A DNA stretch of 64,000 nt from contig NC_055996.1 in the NCBI RefSeq assembly GCF_018446385.1, positions 51,072,365-51,136,364 of the forward strand. Reading direction: 5' to 3'. This document shows, one piece after another, positions 45,758 through 56,904 of the stretch (the first letter of the stretch is position 1; each line of letters begins with the position of its first letter). A program made the position numbers and the translations under genes. Source of the DNA: Zingiber officinale (taxonomy: Eukaryota; Streptophyta; Magnoliopsida; Zingiberales; Zingiberaceae). Under the pieces are notes generated by a model. That model saw nothing but the letters and a program-made list of their open reading frames with translations. It did no database searches and was not told where the DNA came from.

Positions 45758-46432
45758 TGTGGCAATATGTTTAAGTTAGGCACGAATAATAACTCTGAAA
45801 ATTACTAGAAATATGTAAATATGAAGCATAAAACCCAAGCTCCCCCTTAACACATGCTCTCAACCTTAATTTTCAAAGATTTGCACACAAGTAGGTTTCT
45901 AACTTAAACCTACCCATTTCTCCCCCTTTGACACCATAAAAAATATTATACCAAACACGTACACATACTATGATATCAATTCCAACCAATTTTGGACCAA
46001 AAACTTGATTTCAAAACCCCTCAGAGTGCTGAAAGGTTGGTACCAGTCGACTGGTACCTGTCACAGTCGACTGGTACATGCTGAACCTAAATTTTAGCCT
46101 TTTGAGGCCAACTTCAGAAATGCATAAAAAATTCCAGAAAATTCGAAAAAATCATGAAATTTTGACAGCATATTTCTTAACATGTTCTTTAACAAGGAAA
46201 AATATATTTTCATGAAAAGTCAAAGTATTTTTGAAATGTTGACCAAATCTCAAAAATCTCAAAATCATGCAAGTTTGTATCAAGTTAAACCTTAGTTTTG
46301 CAATCATATGTTTCAACATAGCTATTCCATAGTAAATAAAACATATAATTATTTTCAAAACATTTAAAATATCCAACTATGATCTTTGGGCAAGATGTCC
46401 ATTAATTAATCATTTGTTTTCCCCATAGTTGG
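45758..46432 (-). other. copia-3 3' internal non-coding segment
   Basis: AT-rich, with two more purine-tract-like blocks on the minus strand (about 45840 and 45920) and one CCAGTCGACTGG pair near 46045. No polymerase sequence. Joins the gag side at 50554 when the solo LTR is taken out. Confidence 0.6.
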
Positions 46433-47509
46433 TGTAACGCCCGCCCTCCCTGCTAACCCTAAGGGACGGGGCTACGATACTCTATGTACAAATTTTTCTC
46501 TTTTTTTTTTTAAAACAGCGGAAGACTTAAAATAATTCTCTTAGTTTAATAAAAACTTTTCTTTTGTTTTCCCTTTCATCAAATCCGAACTACACTACCA
46601 TGGCCTCAATAACATGATATCAAAATTAGTAGAAACATAACATCAAGTCACACATACGGTACTACAATTCATGATACCAAAGCATAGTTCTTTAAAAGTT
46701 TTTTTTTTAAAGCAGGTTCTTATTTGGTTGCCTAGCCACTGCCACACACATCTCCTTGCCTCTCCTGCTGCTCCTCTAGCTCATCCAGCTTTTTCCTTTA
46801 TCTGTGGTACAAGGACAGTAAGCTGTGAGCACTCATAGCTCAGTAAGTTCCTTTCCTACTCACTAAAACCGAAAATCATAGTATAATCAAAGAATGTCTC
46901 AACATGGCATCATTTCAACTAGTCATGACATAATGTAACATACTCTTTTAAGCATATCATGCAACATGAAGAAATCATAACTAGTCATGGCATATCATAG
47001 CGTAAAGCATAGCATGAAGCATAACATAATCGTATCTAATCATGGCATATCGTCATAAGGAGTCATGGCATATCCTACACATGGGCATATCATGGAACAT
47101 AACATAATCATATCTAACCATGGCATATCATAAATCATCATAAGGTATATGCAATATGATTTTTAAAAACATGTATCCGAAAAACATGTGTATGTCTCAT
47201 GATCTTTAAAACCATTTCTTCTTACATATATACTTGAACATAATCTCAACTTAAAGGGGATCCCGGCTATGTACCACTTACATATTGCGCGCAACCTATG
47301 TAGGTCCAAGGTAGCAAGTCTTGAACCCTACAAGGTAACATACTAGGCCCGAGTCTTACTCCATCGACCTAGGGGCACTTAGGAGGCCATCCCTAACGAG
47401 GCCCGAATCTTATTCCATCGACCCCGGGGCACTTATGGAGCCCACCCTTGGTACAAGCCATATAAAGTAAAGTACATGTCATACTTATACATATCATACA
47501 TCATAAAAG

Positions 47510-47775
47510 CATGCATCACTTAGGCACACATCCTATCATAAAAGTATGCATCACTTAGGCATACATCATGTCATAAAAGTATGCATCACTTAGGCATACA
47601 TCATGTCATAAAGGTATGCATCACTTAGGCATACATCATGTCATAAAAGTATGCATCACTTAGGCATACATCATATCATAAAGGTATGCATCACTTAGGC
47701 ATACATCATGTCATAAAGGTATGCATCACTTAGGCATACATCATATCATAACAATATGCATCACTTAGGCATAGA
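47510..47775. repeat. 35-bp tandem repeat in the solo LTR
   Basis: Seven to eight copies of a 35-bp unit beginning atgcatcacttaggcatac, with few differences (aaaagt or aaggt, atgt or atat). Less regular units with catgcata and aaccacatatcat follow to about 48060. Confidence 0.92.
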
Positions 47776-48129
47776 TCATAAAAACATGCATATCTTAAGC
47801 ATAAAGCATATCATCAAGCATGCATAATTTAACCACATAGCATATCATGAAAGCATGCATATTTTAAGCACTAAACATAGCATCAAAGCATGCATAATTT
47901 AACCACATATCATAACATAAGCATGCATAATTTAACCACATATCATAACATAAGAATGCATATTTTCAGCTCATATCATATCATCAAAGCATGTAAAATT
48001 TACCCACATATCATAACGTAAAGCATGCATATTTTGAACTCATATCATATCGTAGAAATTCTCATCTTGTATAGCTCACAAGCATACATGTCTAAGCATA
48101 AAAGTGTATCATGTGCTCATCCAATCATA

Positions 48130-49780
48130 AGGAACAATGTAACATGATTAATTTGGGTACTAAGCTTCCTAATCCTTTGGGTTCTTATCTTGGCCGAAAC
48201 CCTCTTAGGTGCCAATTCAGGTTTTAAACAACATCCAAGCATGTAGAACCTAATTCATCCACATATCATTTTCATAGGAAGTATTATAAACAAGATTTAC
48301 TTGGACTCTAAGTTCTCCAAGTCCTTAAACCTCATTTGGCCGAACCTTAACAAGTGTGAAACAAGGTTCTAAATGACATAAAGCATGGAAACCTTAACCA
48401 TATTTATAGCATTTGTTTCAAGGAATATGGTAAGCACAATTGAGTTAGTTCCTAAATCCTTTAAGCCCTTAAAATTATGTCATGGCCGAAACTTACAAGT
48501 ACTCATTTAGGTTTTCAAGCAAGCATACAAGCATGTGAACTTACTCTAACATCATGTATAAATTTATAAATGGCATCATACAAGTGGTCATGGCCGAAAC
48601 TTCCCTTAGCATCAATTTAGGTCACTAACAACATATAACATGTGAATTTTTAGCTTTCTACATTTCATATTCCATGGAGAGTGACATGAGCATGTTCAAT
48701 GTAAGTTCTAGGGTTTCTAAGGCATGTATCCCTTCATGGCCGAGACTTTAAGGTGTCCATTTGAATCATAGTTAAATGTATAAGCATGTGAACACAATCA
48801 ACATGTTATCTCAATTTCATAAGAAGCCTCTTTAACACATGAGGTCTAAATTTTAAGGTTTCTAGGTCTTTAAACCCTACATGGCCGAACCTCATCAAGC
48901 ATGGAATTTGTTCAAATGGCATAAAAGCATAGAAAGTCATAACACATTTCATAACATGTATAAAAGTCAAGCACTATAAGCATACATTTAAATTGTGTCT
49001 TAGGTTTCCTAGGTTTTTCCTTTCTTTATGTCATAGCATATGTTTGGCCGAAACCTTCCAAGTCTTTAAAATAGGTTTTAGGTGGCCTAAAGTATGGAAA
49101 ACCTAAACAAGTTTTTATGGCAAAAACATCAAAGGAACTATACATATAAGTTTGGTTCACAAACAAGCTAGGACCCTTGTGGTCATAATTATCATATATC
49201 ATGCAACCAATTTTCCTATACTCTAATTAAGCATGGGAGCATCAAACAAGTTTCATATCTTATTGTCATGGAGGTTTTGAGCAAGTAAAAAAAAATCTGT
49301 TTAAGCTATTCTAAACCATCCACCTTACCATGGCCGAAACATTAAAAGTGATGTTCATGAGTTTCTATCAACATACAAGCATGCAACTCTTTAAGAAACT
49401 CTATATTCTATCATATAAACATGGTGAGTTTAAATTCAAAGTCTTCCTAACCCTAAACCCTTCCTTGGATGAAACTTGTGAGTGGGGTACTTTTGGTTCC
49501 AAGTAACCTTCAAGTATGAAAACAATAATGGATCCTTAACCATTTATTTAGAGGGTTTTGTGCAAGTTAGGTAAACAAATAAATTCCCTAGCCCTTATAA
49601 AACCTTTTTGGCCGAAACTCTAGGGTTAGGTACATCTCTAATCCAGCATCACGTATATATAAAAATATGAGAGAAAACCTTCTTACAAAGCATAGAAAAA
49701 TTATCATGAATCAAGGCTTATATTAAACATTCCTAGGATCAACAAGTCCTTTCTTTGGCCGAATTTTCACAACTTTGTTT
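48130..49780. repeat. Degenerate repeats of about 130-150 bp with catggccgaaac
   Basis: The word (c)atggccgaaac(tt) occurs at about 48190, 48349, 48483, 48589, 48737, 48881, 49044, 49330, 49609 and 49757, usually preceded by aaaccct or ccctt and followed by aggttt-aa and caagcatg. The pattern indicates an old tandem array with one motif better kept than the rest. Confidence 0.7.
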
Positions 49781-50893
49781 CTACGTTTTAAAATCCTCAT
49801 AAAATCCAAAAACACATTAAAACCACTTGTACCACAGGTGAGGGGATACTTACTTCCTTTTCGCTTGTGGTTCTAAAGTGTGGTGATGGAAGAAAGGGTC
49901 TCTTCTTCTTGTTCTCCTCCTTTGATTTCCCTTGGTAGCCTTCCTTGTATCCTAGGAGGAACCTTGTTTTGGGGGCCGAAAATGGAGGAGAGGGGGCTGA
50001 GGCTCTCGGTGGTGGAGAGGAGAGAATGAGAGAAATGAGAGAAAAATAAAATCTTCTCTTTACATGCTCCCTTTTATGTTAAGGGGGTAGAGGTAGCAAA
50101 ATTGGTTTTTGCTTTCCTTCTCCCTTAGCCCCTTTTTTTTTCTTTTTTTTTTATTTATTTATTTGTTCTCATCATTCATGATGAAACAAGGGGGAATGAA
50201 TCCCCTTAATTGTCCTCTTTAAGTCACGGCAAAGGGAGAGGAAGAGGGAGAGAAAAGAAGGAAGGCAAGTTGCCTTTCTCTTGCTCTTTTCTTGCTTTCT
50301 TTTGGCTAGCTTTTACTCTCATCCTTATCATGAGTTTCCCTCCTTTGATATCAATATATCATTCCTATCCCAACTGGTTATTACCCATTAATCCTATCAT
50401 TTACATCATGAGAGGTTCAAGGTTCAATCCTTGACCACTCCCTATTTTTATTTCTTTTTATTTATTTTTGGTTCAACATTCTACTAATATTTTTCTTAGG
50501 CAAATTCATCATTCTCATATTTATCTTAAAAGCTTAGTGGGTGTTACAGTTGGTCTATGATTACTAACCATATGATGCAATTCATAACTCATCAAAATGT
50601 CATAAGCATAAATAAATTATTTGTATCATCCTAATATCTCACATTCATGGTTAGAAAATAATGCAAATCATAGTGAGATAAAGGTAACCTCTACTTAGCC
50701 TTCTTGATCATGAATCTCTATCAAGGCTAAGTCCTCCCCCTTAAGGTTCCAAGTCAACCATTTTTCAAAAATTTGAGTTATGATTGGCTGACTAAACTCA
50801 AAATCCTCTAACCCTTGAGGATTGATTTTGGCACCCAATAGAAATTCTTTCTAATTGGGTTAACCAAATATTCCTTGGGGATCTATTTTCTAT

Positions 50894-51470
50894 CTATGGT
50901 CTTGGTTTTTGATTTCCCCTAGCAAGTAAACAATGATAGGTCTTTTCATTATTTGGTTCATTGTATCCTATCCCATTTTTCTTAAAACTTGCCCTTTGGC
51001 TCCCAATGATCATGTTTAGGGTTTTAGAGCCAATTTCAAATTTCCTAAGGGCATTGGTAAGGTATTCTACCTTTTCCCTTAATTCCCTATTTTCTTCTTC
51101 TAAACATGAATCATTTGAAGAATTAGAAGAAGCATGCAAATTGTTGTCCTTAGAGCACATAGATTCTAATTTTTCTTCAAGCATGCTAATATCATGTTTC
51201 AAAGACTTGTTTTTCCTTTTTTCCTTAAACAAGTCATCATTTGTGCTTGAAATAATTTTAATTAAAATATGAGGAGGAAGATTATGTACCTCACTTACCG
51301 AGAAGTCCGAATCCGAAGTTTGACCTCCCCCTTCACTTGAGCTCCCTTCTTCGTTTTCACTTGAGCTCCTTCCTTCTTCTTGTTCGGATGAGGTGGAAGC
51401 TACATCATCAATTCCCATTAGAGCGAAATTTACTACATGGTGCTCTTCTTCCTTCGATGATGATGATGGA
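50894..51470 (-). pseudogene. copia-3 gag, C-terminal coiled-coil part (frameshifted)
   Basis: This continues gag in another frame: WDDPSSSSKEEEHH, an acidic Ser/Glu-rich segment, then a coiled coil (KRKNKSLKHDISMLEEKLES) and a terminal ARGNQKPRP. The frame change relative to the first gag part lies near the T6 run at about 51490-51500. Downstream (50890 towards 50554) YLVNPIRKNFYWVPKS remains, after which Sirevirus protease should start but does not. Confidence 0.75.
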
Positions 51471-52454
51471 TCATCCCATGTCGCCTTTAGATTTTTTAAC
51501 TTTCTTCCCCTTTTCTTTTATCTTTTTCTTTTCTTCCTTCTTCTTCAATAGGGGGCATTCATCTCTTATGTGTCCCTCTCCTTGGCAATTGTAGCAAATG
51601 ATCTTCCTTGTCCTACTTTTTCTTCTTGAGCTTTTCCTAGCATGGGATTTGTTAGATGAAAATTTTTTAAAAGCTCTTCTCATTTTTCTTACCATATACG
51701 CCTCTTGGTCGCTATTCATTGAGGCGCTTGATTCTTCGGAGTCGAATGATGATGGGGATGAAGACTTCTTCTTCTTACCCTTTCCCTTGTTTGCCACAAG
51801 AGCTACTCCTCTTGATCTATTTGCTTCTCCTTCTAATCCTTCAACCCTTGTTTCATGAAGCTCCATTGTTGAGAAGAATTCATCTAGAGAGCTCTTCTCT
51901 AGATCCTTTGAAATGTAGAATGAATCGACAATGGAGCTCCATGTTGAGGTTCTTGGGAAAGCATTGATGGCTTTCATTATGATGTCTCGGTTGGAGAGTT
52001 TCTCACCTACACTTGTTAGTCCACTTAAAATTTTTTTAATTTTAGCATGAAGTGTAGATACCTTATCTCCCTTCTCAAGCTTTACATTGTTGAGTTGAGT
52101 TCGGAGAAGATCTCTTCTTGCTAATTTAGCCTCCGATGTGCCTTCATGAAGCTCCACTAGCTTTTCCCATAACTCCTTGGCGCTTGAGTAGGTTCCCACC
52201 CGTGTTACTTCTTGTTGGGGAAGAACATTTAGTAGATGATGGATGGCTTTCGAATTCGCTAAATGTTCTTCCTTTTGCTTCTTGCTCCACCTTGTTTTCT
52301 CAAGTATCTTATTGTCTTGATCCCTAGGCACTTCGAAACCATTTTCCATGATTAGCATAATATCAAAATTAGTTTCGAAGAATACCTCCATTCTCTTCTT
52401 CCACCAAGAGAAGTCCCCTTCGAATTTGGGTGGATGAATGTTTGAGCCGGCCAT
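51471..52454 (-). CDS. copia-3 gag (Sirevirus-type nucleocapsid protein)
   Basis: A 327-codon frame begins MAGSNIHPPKFEGDFSWWKK. It contains the DUF4219-like start, the UBN2 capsid-like domain (about residues 60-200, ELWEKLVELHEGTSEAKLAR, INAFPRTSTWSSIVDSFYIS) and a CCHC zinc knuckle CYNCQGEGHIRDECP (about residues 287-301), then a Lys-rich tail. The ATG lies about 50 bp inside the primer-binding site. It would package RNA in virus-like particles. The frame is open but ends in a probable frameshift (KSKGDMG, stop) before the acidic region. Confidence 0.88.
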   Translation of the reverse strand: MAGSNIHPPKFEGDFSWWKKRMEVFFETNFDIMLIMENGFEVPRDQDNKILEKTRWSKKQKEEHLANSKAIHHLLNVLPQQEVTRVGTYSSAKELWEKLVELHEGTSEAKLARRDLLRTQLNNVKLEKGDKVSTLHAKIKKILSGLTSVGEKLSNRDIIMKAINAFPRTSTWSSIVDSFYISKDLEKSSLDEFFSTMELHETRVEGLEGEANRSRGVALVANKGKGKKKKSSSPSSFDSEESSASMNSDQEAYMVRKMRRAFKKFSSNKSHARKSSRRKSRTRKIICYNCQGEGHIRDECPLLKKKEEKKKIKEKGKKVKKSKGDMG

Positions 52455-52501
52455 TTGATGATGTGCTCTTCTCGGTGATTAGTCCGTTGAAGGGCAACCT
52501 T

Positions 52502-52513
52502 GCTCTGATACCA
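52502..52513 (-). other. Primer-binding site of copia-3
   Basis: On the minus strand TGGTATCAGAGC, a perfect initiator-Met tRNA site, 2 bp from the LTR end. Confidence 0.95.
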
Positions 52514-52515
52514 CT

Positions 52516-53555
52516 TGTTGGAAGATCGGTGGCCGGCTTGAAGGGGGTTGGATAGCTAGGCCACCCCCAAATCGATTTCTTCTCTACAAGAGGGTCAGTG
52601 CACAGCAGAAATACAAAAAGTAAAGCAATTAGAAACAAATAAGAATACAAACGATAACACGCTCGGTGTAGCGTGGTTCGGAGATGATGCTCCTACTCCA
52701 CGACGTGACCTTGAGGTGGACGAGCCCTTGATCCTTCGGTGGATCAGTCCCCGGCACTCTCCGGCCAAAGCTTCTCATTCTCGGTGGAGCAAACCTCTCA
52801 CAAAATGATCTCTTCCTCTTTACGAGTTGGAGTTTAGATTGGGAGGAAGAGGATTGAACTTGGAAGCTTTGGACAAGACTAAGAAGGTTTACAATTAGCA
52901 CCAGTAACCCTCTTCAAGCCCCAAAGTATTCCTTAAATAAGAGGAGAGAGTTGATCATAAATCAACTCAAACCCTGACACCAGTCGACTGATCCAAGCAC
53001 CAGTCGACTGGTGTGCCGTTGGACCCAGCCAACGGCTCTCTGTAGAAAGTCAAATTTTGCCAACGGCTATGTACCAGTCGATTGGTCTCAGGACCAGTCG
53101 ACTGGTCCCCGTAGCCGACAAGCACAGAATGCTTCTGTGCATTCTGTGAAGCTGGATCAGTTGACTGGTCCCATTACCAGTCGACTGGTCCCAGTACATT
53201 CACTCCTCTCATCCTTTCCGGAGTCGCCTTTGAAGTCCTCTTCCTCGGCCTTCGTCCCTCAGATGCACCCAAGCCCGCGGCTCCTCTCCGTGTCATCCTT
53301 CACGCTGCCTTGAAGTCCACTTCCCTCGGCTCCACTCCATTGCTCCTCGTTCAGCGGTCCCTCGGATGTCTTCCACACCATCCTTCACCGACTCAACGAT
53401 CCGAGCCCTTGGATGAGCTTCCCACACCTGGCCGCACCAAGTTCTTCATGTGTTTCACCAAGTCCTGCAAGACTCAAACACATATCAAATACATATGAAA
53501 GTCTAACTTAAACTCTTTGACACACACATCAAAACCTAGGTCGATTGCACCAACA
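52516..53555 (-). repeat. 5' LTR of copia-3
   Basis: 1,040 bp, very similar to the left LTR. On the minus strand it contains the CCAGTCGACTGG array (53192-52980), followed about 35 bp later by a TATA-like ttatttaagg (52942-52933), then the leader. It ends next to ATACA (53556-53560). Confidence 0.93.
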
Positions 53556-53560
53556 ATACA

Positions 53561-54075
53561 TTCATAAGGATGCAGTAAACACTTGATAACATAGATATAG
53601 AGATAACTCATTAATCCTAATTCCATACTTCCTTGTAGAGAATTATCCTCCCCTTCAAGATAGTGTTCAAGATGTTCGATTAAAGAGATATCTTTGTCAC
53701 TAGGGCCCCCTAATCACACGATCTATAGTATCTCCTCTATGGGGTAAATAAATTAATATAATTATTCAATCATACATAAGATTTAAGTACAAACACGTCA
53801 TTCACATATAAGATCAAATAAATACAAGACATAAGTAATATCATATGGAAAAAAATTGGCAAATCCAAAGAGTATACATTAATTTTACATCACTACTCTC
53901 TCAATCCTAGAGCCATGAGATCTACTCTATGACCGGAAGAAATGAATCCAAAGACATTGAAATTGAAAGCTTAAAATCCAATCTAAAGAGAGAAGGGAGA
54001 AAAGCTTATCCAAGTTGTCGAGTGGTGTTCGGATCCAATCCTAAGCTTTTGGAGTCAAAGGAGATGATGGAAACG
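53561..54075 (-). repeat. 5' LTR of element E, second part (truncated)
   Basis: Follows LTR 27101-28910 from its equivalent of about 27660 up to gatgatggaaac. After 54075 the similarity ends and sequence from the interior of element F begins. About 700 bp of LTR, including the TATA box and array, are missing. Confidence 0.75.
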
Positions 54076-54894
54076 ACCTACAGCCTCTTCAGATCCAATC
54101 CTAAACACTCTAAAAGTCCACTAAAATTCATGATTCATTAGCCTAAAGCTGATTTGACCATTATAGTCTTAATAAAAAAAATGGGTCTCTATTGAGATTA
54201 AAAACTCTAGGATAAGGTGGGGATAAGTTGGTTGGTACAAGTACATCATATCATTCCATTCAAATACACTAATTAACCAATCTATATCCTCATTAATTTC
54301 TAGACTTCCATAGTAGTAGAGTCCAAATATCTAGTGCAAACTAATTTTCAAGTAACAAGAGAATCAAATCTAGACTTTTGCTCAATATTTCTAAAAATGA
54401 TGTCATATTTGTTATTGTTACCTTCATCATGTGAAAGCCATTTTCCCTTGTCCTTGGAAGAAGTCTTCCCTTTATCCTTGTCCTTTCTTGAATCATTTCA
54501 TCCACTAGGTCTTCCACTTCCACATCAGATCCTTTTCAAAATATTAGACATAATTGAAAGAAAAGTAGGGGAGAGTGATTATTAAAGAAGGAAGGGAGTG
54601 TTCTTGAAGAAATGATAAGGGATCTTGAGAGAGAGAGAGGAGAATATCTTGGAGAAGAATGGAAATCTTGAAGGAAAAGAAAGAGGTGAGAACTCTTAGA
54701 TCTAGATCTAAGTCTTAAGAAAAAGAGATCTGAGAACTTTGGAGGAGAAATTTGAGATGGAGATGAAGATGTAGAGGAAGAGGAGGATCATTAGCTCTTG
54801 CTTAGGCTTAAGGATAGAGGAAAGTTGAGATTGGAAAGAGGAAGAAAGAGTTGAAAAGGAAACGAGGAGGAAGAGGGTGAGTTGGCGAGCACAG

Positions 54895-55290
54895 CTGCCT
54901 CCCACGACCATGTCTTATAGACACGACCAAGATGTGTTAGGCTCGGCTAGTCTGGCATGGCCGTGTCAAAATGACACGACCGTACCACGCTTCAATTTTT
55001 TTTAAGCATGGCTTCGCACATAGCTGTGTTAAATGACACAGCCATAGCATGAATGTCTTCTTCCAACATCACATGGTCATGTCAAATGGCACGGCCTATC
55101 CTCAGATCCTTTGGGCCAAATTGACAGGTCATGTCAAATGGCATGGCCTCTCCTCGGATCCTCTCGACCAAATTGATAGGTTGTGCCAAATACACGACCC
55201 ACCTTGAATATGATAGGTCAGGTTCACACAGTCGTGTCAATTGACATGATCATGGCTTGTTCTTCTATGGAGAGTAGACATGGTCGTGTC
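54895..55290. repeat. CACGACCATGTC-type array in element F
   Basis: Units such as cacgaccatgtc, catggccgtgtc and aatgacacgaccgtac recur every 20-60 bp. Same position relative to pol as the E array at 33236-33650. Confidence 0.75.
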
Positions 55291-55489
55291 TAAGAGACAC
55301 ACCCGATTCTTGAGGTGTGTGTGTTGTTAAGATTCTCCATGGTCTTCCTCCTTTCTGTCTTCAAATGGTGACTCCATGCCCATTGGAGGGTCATGGCCAG
55401 CTCGTAGAAGCTATAATAAACCTAAAAACCAAATTAAAAAGTGCATTAGACATAATGATAAAAGAAAGGAAAATGGAAACAAATGAAGA

Positions 55490-55535
55490 AGAAATTCTTG
55501 GGTTGCCTCCCAAGCAACGCTTATTTTAGGTCTAC
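55490..55535 (-). pseudogene. End of pol of element F
   Basis: On the minus strand aataagcgttgcttgggaggcaaccc matches the end of Athila-type pol (ALLGRQP-like). The same junction in E is at about 33763-33800. Only this end survives. Confidence 0.5.
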
Positions 55536-55544
55536 CTTGTCTCA

Positions 55545-56330
55545 TATCAACTCAAAGTTAAGTCCATAGAGGGATGGCTTTCTTTTTGTATGCCCTCTAG
55601 CGGTGGAGTGATTCGGACACCACATGATGGGGAGGGTCCATTTGGTTTGTATGTTCAGATTGCAGGTGGGTATTGCTTGGAAGGACAGAGGCCAAATGTG
55701 CTTCAATGCTACTGCATATCTACTATGGATCAGGCCCCCACTGGTTGGAGTTTGTGTGCCCTCTAGCAGTGGGGAAATTTGGCTAGAGCAAGATCTGCAT
55801 GATGGTGGAGCTTTCATTCGGTTTGCACTGTTTCAGATTGTGAAGAGATGAGCTTGGCCAGGCTTCATGCTACCATCCCTCGAGTTCGGGGATCCCTGAT
55901 GATAGTTTCTAGTTACTTTAGAGGTCAACAGGGTAGAGGAGGGTCGAGACTAGTGGCCAAAGTTGAGGTGCAGTCATGGACAATCAGTGATGATAACAGT
56001 GCATTAGTGGCAATAATGTATTGTTTGTTGTCTTGGAGATTGTCATTGGACCATGGTTGACGGTGATAGGTTGGTGTATCTGGACATATACCAACCCATG
56101 TTAGTGATGATATGTCTTTGGGTATGACACCATCTGGCTAGACGGTAAGACGAGTACCCACACTGATCTGATAGTTGTTTGGACGTGACATGATTGGGAC
56201 TAACCTTATCATTGGTTTATATGTATTTCTTGTTCTTCCTTCATCTTTGCTCTTGCTGGACAGATATATTTTTCATTTTTTTATTGGGGGTCTCCATTTT
56301 TTACTCACCATACTAGAAACAATATTCAAC
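55545..56330. other. Unidentified stretch replacing RT to integrase in F
   Basis: GC content is higher than in the surroundings. It includes a degenerate duplication: gccctctagcggtggag (55588) to cagattg and gccctctagcagtgggg (55759) to cagattg. Open frames of 70-91 codons occur on both strands, but none shows a domain I know. It may be a further insertion or a rearranged fragment. Confidence 0.4.
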
Positions 56331-56459
56331 AGCCACCCATGAGGGTGAAACATATCTGTATCTTGCTAGAATTCATTCAACCTATTACAAAAGCTTTTGA
56401 TAAAAGAAGCATGATTAGAGAATTTAGATAAATTAAAGTCTAGCCTTTCCTTTCCCATT

Positions 56460-56904
56460 ACTAAAGACAATTTATGATTTTTCACATCAATCAAAGCTCC
56501 TGCAGTGGCAAGGAATGGCCTCCACAGAATTATTGGGATCTTTGGATCCTCCTCTATGTCAAGAATGAAATAGTTGGTGAGGATAATGCAGCCCCCACCT
56601 CCACTAGCACGTCTTCAATGATATCCATTGAGTATTTGCATGAATGATTTGTAAGTTGCAGTATCATAGTGGTCATCTTAAAGTTTTTAAGACTTAGCTT
56701 ATTATAAATTGAGAAAGAAATGAGGCTAACATGTGCTCCCAAATCACAAAGAGCTTTATCAATGATTGTAGTTCCTATGTTGCAAGGAATCGAGAAACTT
56801 CCTGGATCTTGGAGCTTTAGAGGTACAGTGTCTAGGAAAAGAGCACTGTACTCCTCAGTTAATGTCATAGTCTTGTAGCCTTCCTTATTCCTTCTGTTAG
56901 ACAT
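56460..56904 (-). pseudogene. Element F aspartic protease
   Basis: A minus-strand frame contains LKLQDPGSFSIPCNIG, then ALCDLGAHVSLI (the active-site D-x-G-A position in the Athila form CDLGAS) and LQLTNHSCKYSMDIIEDVLV. It continues past a stop into PIILWRPFLATAGALIDV. The enzyme cuts the gag-pol polyprotein. Stops interrupt this copy. Confidence 0.75.

Larger units (their letters stand above)
46433..50548 (-). mobile_element. 4.1 kb solo LTR of a Tekay-like gypsy element
   Basis: Plus-strand ends are TGTAACGCCC (46433) and GGTGTTACA (50548), with target duplication GTTGG at 46428-46432 and 50549-50553. The complement begins TGTAACACCC and ends GGGCGTTACA, like the Tekay-1 LTR, hence minus orientation. 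No internal region is present, so it arose by LTR-LTR recombination. It holds a 35-bp tandem array and degenerate repeats with GGCCGAAAC. No gene is supported. Confidence 0.9.
38501..53555 (-). mobile_element. gag-only Sirevirus-like copia element (copia-3) with nested insertions
   Basis: The left LTR (38501-45739, about 1,065 bp without CACTA2) and right LTR (52516-53555, 1,040 bp) both begin TGTTGGAAGATCGG and end GCACCAACA. The target duplication ATACA lies at 38496-38500 and 53556-53560. The primer-binding site at 52502-52513 and polypurine tract at 45740-45757 show minus orientation. Without the solo LTR the internal region is only about 2.65 kb and encodes gag; protease, integrase and reverse transcriptase are absent. 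It is therefore non-autonomous and depended on a related element. The LTRs are very similar, so insertion was relatively recent. Confidence 0.92.
27101..54075 (-). mobile_element. Athila-like gypsy element E, minus strand, with nested insertions
   Basis: 3' LTR 27101-28910, internal region 28911-38056, and 5' LTR 38057-38500 continuing at 53561-54075 after a copia insertion. Minus-strand order is primer-binding site, gag, reverse transcriptase, RNase H, integrase, palindrome array, ATHILA-ORF1-like remnant, polypurine tract, LTR. The protease is missing. The 5' LTR lacks its outer third, being joined near 54075 to the internal region of element F. The gene set and the CMHKILLEEDHKYSVEHQRR motif point to the Athila group. 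Confidence 0.8.

Noticed and set aside
50210..50434. Plus-strand 74-codon frame in the solo LTR
   Set aside because: Low-complexity start and hydrophobic middle without homology, located near the end of an LTR.
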